Shown: positions 1-5,154 of the stretch, piece after piece | Layout: each line of letters starts with the position of its first letter | How positions within the stretch are numbered: the first letter of the stretch is position 1 | Origin: Chitinophagia bacterium | GTDB lineage: Bacteria; Bacteroidota; Bacteroidia; Chitinophagales; Chitinophagaceae | Reading direction: 5' to 3' | Length of the DNA stretch: 5,729 bases | Assembly: GCA_010027295.1 (NCBI GenBank) | Contig: RGVM01000197.1 | Location: forward strand, 1 to 5,729 | The notes under the pieces: generated by a model | Database searches by the model: none | What the model saw: the letters and a program-made list of their open reading frames with translations, nothing else | What the model was told of the DNA's origin: nothing | Translations under genes and position numbers: made by a program

Positions 1-247
1 CCTCGACCGGAGCGCCATCATCTACAACCTGGCACTTCCCAAGGACCGGGAAATCCGCAACCATGCCATCCGCCTCATAGGCTTCAGGAAGTGGATATGG
101 GATTTCGAGATGGTGACCGGACCCCAGGGAACCTACCTCTATTCGGCCGACGAGAGCGGCACCCTGCTGGAATGGGTTACGAAGCCCTCGGAGATACACC
201 GTCGGCTCGGGGAGTTCTTGCGAAACGAAGCCTCCAGGCGACCCTGA
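1..247 (+). CDS. 3' end of an unrecognised protein (last 81 residues)
   Basis: The frame read from base 2 stays open to a TGA at 245-247 and gives 81 residues; the gene begins before the window. I do not recognise the family. The visible part is mixed hydrophobic and charged, with a Trp/Phe-rich stretch (FRKWIWDFEMV, about residues 27-37 of the fragment) and a basic C-terminus (HRRLGEFLRNEASRRP). No membrane segment, signal or catalytic motif is visible. It looks like the end of a soluble alpha/beta domain with a final helix. The TonB-dependent receptor gene starts only 19 bases after its stop, on the same strand, so the two may be co-transcribed. The reading frame is preferred over the overlapping frame opening at base 91, which runs into the receptor gene and has an Arg/Ser/Thr/Pro-rich composition typical of an off-frame reading of GC-rich DNA. 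Confidence 0.6.
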   Translation, partial: LDRSAIIYNLALPKDREIRNHAIRLIGFRKWIWDFEMVTGPQGTYLYSADESGTLLEWVTKPSEIHRRLGEFLRNEASRRP

Positions 248-266
248 CATACAAAGAAATCACCGC

Positions 267-3200
267 ATGCCATTCAGGTCCATCCTTCTCGCCATATGCT
301 TCTTCGGCATCCTCTCCCGTACGCTTGCCCAGTCGGAGGAGGCGAAGGACGACTGCCAGAAGAATTACGACGCCGCCAGGGCCCTGTACGAGATCGGTAG
401 CTTCGGCAAGGTCCGAGCCCTGCTCACTCCCTGCACCTCGTCCGACCGAAGGGTGCGAGAGGGCATCAAGACGCGCATCGACGCACTCGAACTGCTGGCA
501 CTCACCGACATCGCCCAGGACAGCATCGAGAATGCCATGGCAAGGATCGGGGAAATCCTCGAACTGGATCCCGTCTTCATGCAGACGACCATGCTCCGGA
601 ACGTCGTCTTCGAGAAACTCCTTGACGAAATCCGCATCCGCGACAGGGATTCGAAGGTCAGCTCCGTCACCAAGAAGCCGGAGAGCATCCGGCTGGCCTC
701 CGCCAACATCCGACTCATCAAGCGGCAGGAGATCATCGACAGAGGCTACATCGACATCGTGGACCTCCTCAGCGACCTCCCCGGGTTCCATATCAGCCGC
801 GTCTTCGGACAGATACACGCCAACGTCTACCAGCTCGGATTCAGGCAGGAGAACTCCGAGCGTACCCTTCTCATGGTCGACGGCGTCGAGGAGAACGACC
901 TATGGTCCAACTGGGCGTATTTCTCAAGACAGTACCCTCTCTCCAACATCAAGGCCGTGGAGGTCATATACGGTCCCGCCTCCGTCATGTACGGTCCCAG
1001 GGCATTCGTCGGCGCCATCAACATCATCACCCTCGACCCGAAGGACCTCGCCGCCGACCAAATGATGCCCATCAAGAACAGGGACGACCCCTACAAGAAC
1101 ATGCAGCTGCACGGCAACATCATGTACGGGGGCTTCAACACGCGCGACGCCGACCTCACGCTGCAGTTCAGGGGCCGGGAGGAGAACACCAAGAACTCGA
1201 AGTTCGCCATGCAGATCACAGGCCGGTACTACACGTCCGACGAACACGACCTCTCGCACCTCGAGTTCTACGACTACGACTCCGCCGACATCCGGCATTT
1301 CGGGTACAGCCATCTCAACAACATCAACCTGCTCAACAACGTTCTCGGGAAGGGCTTCCTGACCTATTACGCCGATACGCTCTTCCGGCTTCCGAACCGC
1401 AGCCCCTACTACACAATCCGCAGGGATGCGAACGGGAATGTGCTGTCCATCAACCTGACCGACTCGGGCGTCGCCCGTGCGAGGGCCCTCGACTTCAAGT
1501 CGTACACGTCGAAGGTCAACGGTGCCCCGCTGGGCTTCTCCAACACCACGGAGAACATGTACTTCGGCACAAAGATCCGCCTCGAAGACATGCAGATCGG
1601 CTTCAACTTCTGGAAGATCAAGGAGGGCTACGGACTCTATCAGGACGTCAACGAGGCGGGCTCCGCCAACGGCTCCCTCTGGGCGCCCATGAAGGCCTCC
1701 ATGTACATGAAATTCGAAAAGCGCTTCGAACGCGGGCTCTCCCTCACCAACCTCACCAGTTTCACCATGCAGCGACTGGGCAGGGAGACGGCACGCGTCA
1801 ACTTCATGTCCTTCGGAGATCCGAACACCGTCATGCATTTCGCCAACCTCGTCAACCCGGACTCGCTCCTGATCGACCTGCCGACCCTCCTCGGTATCTA
1901 CTCCATACGGAACAACAACATCGGTACCGTACAGGCGGGCAGCAGCGGGCAGGTGGTCTTCAACTACCATGGCGCTCGTCCCGGATGGCGCAACCGTTAC
2001 ATGTTCTACCAGGCGCAGCAGGTGCGCAACGAGACCCGATTCTTCTACGAGGCCCGGAAATGGGATATCGCGGGCGGTCTCGACCTGCGCAGCACACAGA
2101 CCCAGGGCGACCTGCTCGTCTATCAGGACTACCTTACCGACTACCCGACGCCCGCTGCCTTCCGGGAAAAGCAGGACACCATATCCCTGGCCCGCCAGAA
2201 AGGAATAGTGGAATCCGCCAAAGAGGGTGGCAACATGTACTCACTCTTCGACGCCGGCCTCTATTCGATGCTCAACTACAATCTTTCTAAGTCGTTCCGG
2301 ATGTCTTTCGGCGCCCGGGCCGATCTGAACGTGCTGAGGTCCTCCAACTACACGTTCATCGCTACACCGCGGATGGCGTTGATCTACCATCGCACCGGAT
2401 TCTCCGTCAAGTTCACCGGCGGTTCCGGCTACCAGGGCGTCTCCCAGGCGACGCGATACTCTTCCGCCTTCGGCCGTACGGCCAATGAGAACATCGATCC
2501 CGAGAAGATCGATTACGCCGACCTCAGCATCGGAGGCGGCATCCGTGGGCGCGGTAAGTCGACCCAGGTCACATCCCCCTTCGAATACGACCTGTCCGGA
2601 TACGCCTGCAAGATCACCGATGCGGTGGGTGTCGACAGCTCCGTCATAGGAACGAGAACCGTGTTCAAGAACGCCAACCTCGGGCAGTTCCGCATCCTTG
2701 GTGCTTTCGGGTCGGTGGCCTGGCAGCCATCCAAATATTTCCGGCTGGATGCGAATGGTACCTACACCCTGGCTGTCCAGACCGACAGCATAGCCGCCCG
2801 TGCCGGCAAAGCCCCCCGGCTCCTGGTCGGAGACATCGCCCGCTACATGGCCAACCTGTCCGCCAATCTCATCCTTAATGATCTCGGTCCCGTCCACCTC
2901 TCCCTGAACCTGAGGGCCAACTACGTAGCCACCAGACCCATCGGACCCGGCACCACCCAGTTCATGAATCTAGGCATAGACTCGGCCACCCGGCGTGGCA
3001 TACCGGCCTATCTGGTCTTCCACGGCAACCTCGGCCTCGCTCTCGGCAGGTTTCCCCGCTTCCGGCTCGACCTCACCGTACAGAACATCCTCGACAGGAA
3101 CATCCTCGACTCCCGCCACAAGGAGTACTTCCATCCCGGCGCGCGCGAGGCCTCCGGCAGCTTCAACATGCCATGGGATGCAGTCGGTACGCCCTTCGTG

Positions 3201-3296
3201 GACAGGCACGTGCCCTACGTGCCCCAGCGTGGTCGGTTCATCATGCTGCAGCTGAACATCAATCTCTATTCCTCGGTAAGACAGAAGAGAAGCTGA
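267..3296 (+). CDS. TonB-dependent outer-membrane receptor with helical N-terminal domain
   Basis: A 1009-aa outer-membrane protein that should import a bulky substrate (siderophore, cofactor, glycan or peptide; not predictable here) using TonB/ExbBD energy. Residues 1-21 are a signal peptide: R4, hydrophobic core SILLAICFFGIL, probable cleavage TLA|QS. Residues about 28-125 form a helical, TPR-like region with C30 and C56, a tandem helix pattern and ILELDP near 97-102. The plug follows at about 130-258: a TonB-box-like KVSSVTKK (130-137), DLLSDLPGF (166-174), LLMVDGVEEN (201-210), then VEVIYGPASVMYG (231-243) and INIIT (251-255), the usual end of a plug. From about 275 to 1001 the sequence alternates in barrel fashion; the last strand (about 990-1001, ending NINLY) is followed by an eight-residue basic tail, where most family members end on an aromatic residue. 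The family usually runs 650-1100 aa, so it is complete. The ATG at 267 has no Shine-Dalgarno but an A-rich leader, and it puts the signal peptide exactly at the N-terminus. The next gene starts six bases after the stop. Confidence 0.93.
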   Translation: MPFRSILLAICFFGILSRTLAQSEEAKDDCQKNYDAARALYEIGSFGKVRALLTPCTSSDRRVREGIKTRIDALELLALTDIAQDSIENAMARIGEILELDPVFMQTTMLRNVVFEKLLDEIRIRDRDSKVSSVTKKPESIRLASANIRLIKRQEIIDRGYIDIVDLLSDLPGFHISRVFGQIHANVYQLGFRQENSERTLLMVDGVEENDLWSNWAYFSRQYPLSNIKAVEVIYGPASVMYGPRAFVGAINIITLDPKDLAADQMMPIKNRDDPYKNMQLHGNIMYGGFNTRDADLTLQFRGREENTKNSKFAMQITGRYYTSDEHDLSHLEFYDYDSADIRHFGYSHLNNINLLNNVLGKGFLTYYADTLFRLPNRSPYYTIRRDANGNVLSINLTDSGVARARALDFKSYTSKVNGAPLGFSNTTENMYFGTKIRLEDMQIGFNFWKIKEGYGLYQDVNEAGSANGSLWAPMKASMYMKFEKRFERGLSLTNLTSFTMQRLGRETARVNFMSFGDPNTVMHFANLVNPDSLLIDLPTLLGIYSIRNNNIGTVQAGSSGQVVFNYHGARPGWRNRYMFYQAQQVRNETRFFYEARKWDIAGGLDLRSTQTQGDLLVYQDYLTDYPTPAAFREKQDTISLARQKGIVESAKEGGNMYSLFDAGLYSMLNYNLSKSFRMSFGARADLNVLRSSNYTFIATPRMALIYHRTGFSVKFTGGSGYQGVSQATRYSSAFGRTANENIDPEKIDYADLSIGGGIRGRGKSTQVTSPFEYDLSGYACKITDAVGVDSSVIGTRTVFKNANLGQFRILGAFGSVAWQPSKYFRLDANGTYTLAVQTDSIAARAGKAPRLLVGDIARYMANLSANLILNDLGPVHLSLNLRANYVATRPIGPGTTQFMNLGIDSATRRGIPAYLVFHGNLGLALGRFPRFRLDLTVQNILDRNILDSRHKEYFHPGAREASGSFNMPWDAVGTPFVDRHVPYVPQRGRFIMLQLNINLYSSVRQKRS

Positions 3297-3302
3297 ATCG
3301 GT

Positions 3303-3530
3303 ATGTGGCAGACCCTGGCAAAGGAGTTCAGATGGTTCCTGGCGGCCCTGGTGCTGTCGGCGCCCCTGTCACTGCTCTTCTGGCTGCTCAACCGCACCAT
3401 CGCCACGACGGACGGCATCCCCGCCCCGCTTACGGCCCGTATCTTCGGGGTCGGCTGGGCCGTGATGTTCGTCTGCCTCTACGTGGGCAGGATCACCGTG
3501 CGGTTCCTCCGCGACCACCTCATCGACTGA
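3303..3530 (+). CDS. Small protein with two predicted membrane helices
   Basis: A 75-aa protein, probably in the inner membrane. Residues about 10-30 (rich in L, A, F, W) and about 46-66 (FGVGWAVMFVCLYVG core) are hydrophobic enough to span the membrane. They are joined by a short polar loop (NRTIATTDGIPAPLTAR). Both ends are charged: KEFR before helix 1, RFLRDHLID after helix 2. The basic residues near both termini suggest that both ends face the cytoplasm (inference from the positive-inside rule). I recognise no named family and no catalytic motif. It begins six bases after the receptor stop and ends 20 bases before the DUF4255 gene, so it is almost certainly in the same transcript. The only start considered is ATG 3303; no Shine-Dalgarno is present, as for its neighbours. 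It could be a helper of the receptor, an envelope factor for the injection system, or unrelated. It is judged a real gene from its tight placement, frame-consistent composition and clear helix pattern. Confidence 0.8.
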   Translation: MWQTLAKEFRWFLAALVLSAPLSLLFWLLNRTIATTDGIPAPLTARIFGVGWAVMFVCLYVGRITVRFLRDHLID

Positions 3531-3550
3531 CGACCCAAGACTGACACACA

Positions 3551-4240
3551 ATGATCCATACCGTCCTTACCGCCGTTACCGACCAGCTGAACGAGTTCAT
3601 GCGGAACGAACTCGGTCAGGCGGAGGACATGGTGGTCATGAACAGCCTGGTCGACCTGCGGGGCGATGTCAGCATGCTCATCGAGAACCGTGTCTGCCTA
3701 TTCCTGATGCGGGTGGAGGAGGAGAAGGTAGCCAAGAGCGGCGGCTTCCAGTCGCACGTGGGTTCGCCGCCCCCCATGCACATGAACCTATACCTCGTCT
3801 TCGCCGCCCATTTCCCCGACCCGAACTACAAGGAGGCCCTTCACTTCATCTCCCTGGTGATCGAGTTCTTCCAGGGCAAGTCGGTCTTCGACAAGTTCAA
3901 CACGCCCGGGCTCTCGGCCAACATCGACAGGCTCATCTTCGAGTTCATGAACCAGGACATCCAGGAGATGAACAACATGTGGAGCCTGATCGGTGCCAAG
4001 TACCTTCCCTCCGTCGTGTACAAGGTCAGGATGCTCACCTTCAGCCAGTCCATGGTCAGGGAGGAAGTGCCGAGCATCGTCCGTCCCGCCAAGCGCCCCC
4101 ACAAGGCTGCCGATGTGCTCAGGGCCGGAGGGGCGGCCGCACTTAGCGCACTGGGGCGCAGGCTGGAGGAGAAGGCCAGGGAACGGGGGATGGACAATGC
4201 CGATGAGGCGGATTCCGGTGACGGCACCCCTGCCACCTAG
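3551..4240 (+). CDS. DUF4255 (Pvc16/Afp16-like) tail terminator/cap protein of an eCIS
   Basis: A 229-aa cytoplasmic structural protein. The DUF4255/Pvc16 N-terminal family is known from Afp/PVC-type particles, where it closes the distal end of sheath and tube. The family pattern is plain: an N-terminal helix with MIHTVLTAVTDQLNEFM (1-17), VVMNSLVDLRG (28-38), CLFLMRVEEEKVAKSGG (49-65), a PPP then NLYLVFAAHF (73-88), NYKEALHFISLVIEFFQGKSVF (92-113), then NNMW....KYLPSVVYKVRM (141-161). These match conserved blocks of the domain in the right order, so the core is intact at about residues 1-170. Residues about 175-229 are a poorly conserved charged tail, first basic (RPAKRPHK), then Ala-rich, then acidic. 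ATG 3551 lies right at the conserved N-terminus and follows a CA-rich leader (GACACACA) without a Shine-Dalgarno. The gene precedes the sheath gene here, whereas Afp16/Pvc16 stand at the far end of the structural genes in the Afp and PVC clusters. Confidence 0.93.
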   Translation: MIHTVLTAVTDQLNEFMRNELGQAEDMVVMNSLVDLRGDVSMLIENRVCLFLMRVEEEKVAKSGGFQSHVGSPPPMHMNLYLVFAAHFPDPNYKEALHFISLVIEFFQGKSVFDKFNTPGLSANIDRLIFEFMNQDIQEMNNMWSLIGAKYLPSVVYKVRMLTFSQSMVREEVPSIVRPAKRPHKAADVLRAGGAAALSALGRRLEEKARERGMDNADEADSGDGTPAT

Positions 4241-4278
4241 CCGCCCGCTCTCCGAGAGATACACAAACGAAACCACCG

Positions 4279-5145
4279 ATGCAGGAGCCATCCACGACAT
4301 TCCGCCACAACCTCGCCTACGAGGCCGTCGTCGAGTGCCGCATCCTGCACGAGTACTTCAACGACGGACCCTGCCGGGCGCTGGAGATCCTACCCACCCC
4401 CGATACGTCTGTGAAACTCAGGGGACTCGGGCTGGTCTACCGCCCCCTGCCCGACGGCTTCCTGATTATTGCCGACGCCGGCCGTGACTGGGCCAACCCC
4501 GTCTACCAGCGACCCGAGGTGTTCGAGTTCTCCTTTCGTGTCAAGGACCCTCAGTTCCTTCGCTATACCGCGATACCGTACCGTTCCGGCCAGTTCCATG
4601 TGTTCGACGCCCTGAGCGGTGTGGACGGCGCCCTGCACCCGGGCCCGTATGTAGACGAGTCCACGCTGACGGATGCCGATACCGACGGCATCGGAGGCAT
4701 CATCCGCATCCACCACCGGGAGGAGGCCCCCATCCTGCCCGCATCCGGAAACGCCGCATCGGGACAAGCCGACGCGCCCCGGCTGTACTTCGTCAGGTTC
4801 CAGGCACGCATCGCGGTTTTGAGATATGTGTTGCTCCCCAAGAATCCGACATCTGAGGATTTCAATAATTTTTTCGTTGAAAATTTTGTAGTTAACGGAG
4901 TCTTGTATAAGTTTACCATCCCGCAAGCTTCGAAACTACGAAACGGTAAGCCCTGCATCGACATCCAGTCGACTGAGCCGCTGGCCCTCCGCAAGTCCTT
5001 CGAGTCAAGGGGTAACCTTAGAAAAAAGCGCGTCAACGGACTGCCCTTCGAATACAGCAAGGCGCTGCCGATGCCGAGGCCCGAAAACATCATCCAAGAC
5101 ATTGCAACTGGTGGATTCATCTGTGAAATGCTCGTAAACCTCTAA
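4279..5145 (+). CDS. Uncharacterised eCIS-associated protein, possible cap adaptor
   Basis: A 288-aa protein of no family I can name with confidence. It has no signal peptide and no membrane segment, so it is probably cytoplasmic. It lies between the DUF4255 cap gene (38 bases before) and the sheath gene (nine bases after), which suggests a structural part of the injection particle. A cap-adaptor protein between cap and tube is known from AlgoCIS, and this is one candidate role (inference from position only). Two parts can be seen: residues about 8-112, strand-rich with YRPLPDGFLIIAD (54-66), FEFSFRVKDPQFLRYT (82-97) and SGQFHVFDAL (103-112); and about 168-288, with LYFVRFQARIAVLRYVLLP (169-187), VNGVLYKF (205-212), FEYSKALPMPRP (257-268) and a hydrophobic C-terminus (ICEMLVNL). 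Between them, about 120-167 is acidic and Gly/Ala/Pro-rich, probably a linker or loop. The DNA for about residues 195-214 is unusually AT-rich and contains a possible promoter. ATG 4279 follows the leader ACACAAACGAAACCACCG, close to the receptor gene's leader. Confidence 0.85.
   Translation: MQEPSTTFRHNLAYEAVVECRILHEYFNDGPCRALEILPTPDTSVKLRGLGLVYRPLPDGFLIIADAGRDWANPVYQRPEVFEFSFRVKDPQFLRYTAIPYRSGQFHVFDALSGVDGALHPGPYVDESTLTDADTDGIGGIIRIHHREEAPILPASGNAASGQADAPRLYFVRFQARIAVLRYVLLPKNPTSEDFNNFFVENFVVNGVLYKFTIPQASKLRNGKPCIDIQSTEPLALRKSFESRGNLRKKRVNGLPFEYSKALPMPRPENIIQDIATGGFICEMLVNL
4885..4915 (+). promoter_or_regulatory. Possible internal Bacteroidota-type promoter upstream of the sheath gene
   Basis: TTTG at 4885-4888, then 19 bases, then TAAGTTTA at 4908-4915. 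The established primary-sigma pattern of Bacteroidota is TTTG (or TTG) near -33 and TAnnTTTG near -7, with about 19-21 bases between. Here the upstream box is perfect and the downstream box has one mismatch (final A for G). It sits in a 60-base stretch with only 16 G+C in otherwise GC-rich DNA. Transcription would begin near 4920, about 235 bases before the sheath ATG at 5155 and inside the preceding gene. An AT-rich protein-coding stretch can produce such a match by chance, hence the modest confidence. Confidence 0.35.
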
Positions 5146-5154
5146 AACTTTTCA

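Noticed and set aside
177..818. 213-codon minus-strand frame over the receptor start
   Set aside because: Acidic, Val/Gly/Leu-rich antisense shadow with no recognisable domain; it opposes a convincing signal peptide and plug.
91..1065. 324-codon plus-strand frame crossing the upstream gene end and the receptor start
   Set aside because: Ser/Arg/Thr/Pro-rich shadow that overlaps both the signal peptide and the plug of the receptor in a different frame.
924..1970. 348-codon open frame on the minus strand inside the receptor gene
   Set aside because: It lies wholly within the receptor coding region; the Val/Glu/Gly/Asp-rich composition is what the reverse strand of GC-rich coding DNA gives. 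No motif or membrane pattern supports it.
902..2290. 462-codon open frame on the plus strand in another frame of the receptor gene
   Set aside because: Its product is dominated by Arg, Gln, His and Pro with no hydrophobic core, and it overlaps a receptor whose plug and barrel are clear in the true frame.
2241..2897. 218-codon minus-strand frame near the end of the receptor
   Set aside because: Antisense to continuous barrel sequence; Gly/Val/Asp-rich with no motif.
3173..3544. 123-codon plus-strand frame over the receptor end and the small membrane gene
   Set aside because: Off-frame, Arg/Pro/His-rich, and it conflicts with the two membrane helices of the 75-aa protein.
4247..4257. CTCT-CCG-AGAG inverted repeat in the 38-base gap, considered as a terminator
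   Set aside because: The stem is only four pairs and no T-run follows, so it is too weak to call.
3788..4300. Minus-strand frames opposite the DUF4255 gene
   Set aside because: They oppose a gene whose family blocks are in clear order; the products have no supportable features.
4874..4895. CGTT...AACG short inverted repeat in the AT-rich island, considered as an operator
   Set aside because: Four-base arms in AT-rich coding DNA are expected by chance.
4390..5120. Overlapping minus-strand frames opposite the 288-aa gene
   Set aside because: Two competing antisense shadows with no start context or motif; the plus-strand gene fits the operon spacing.
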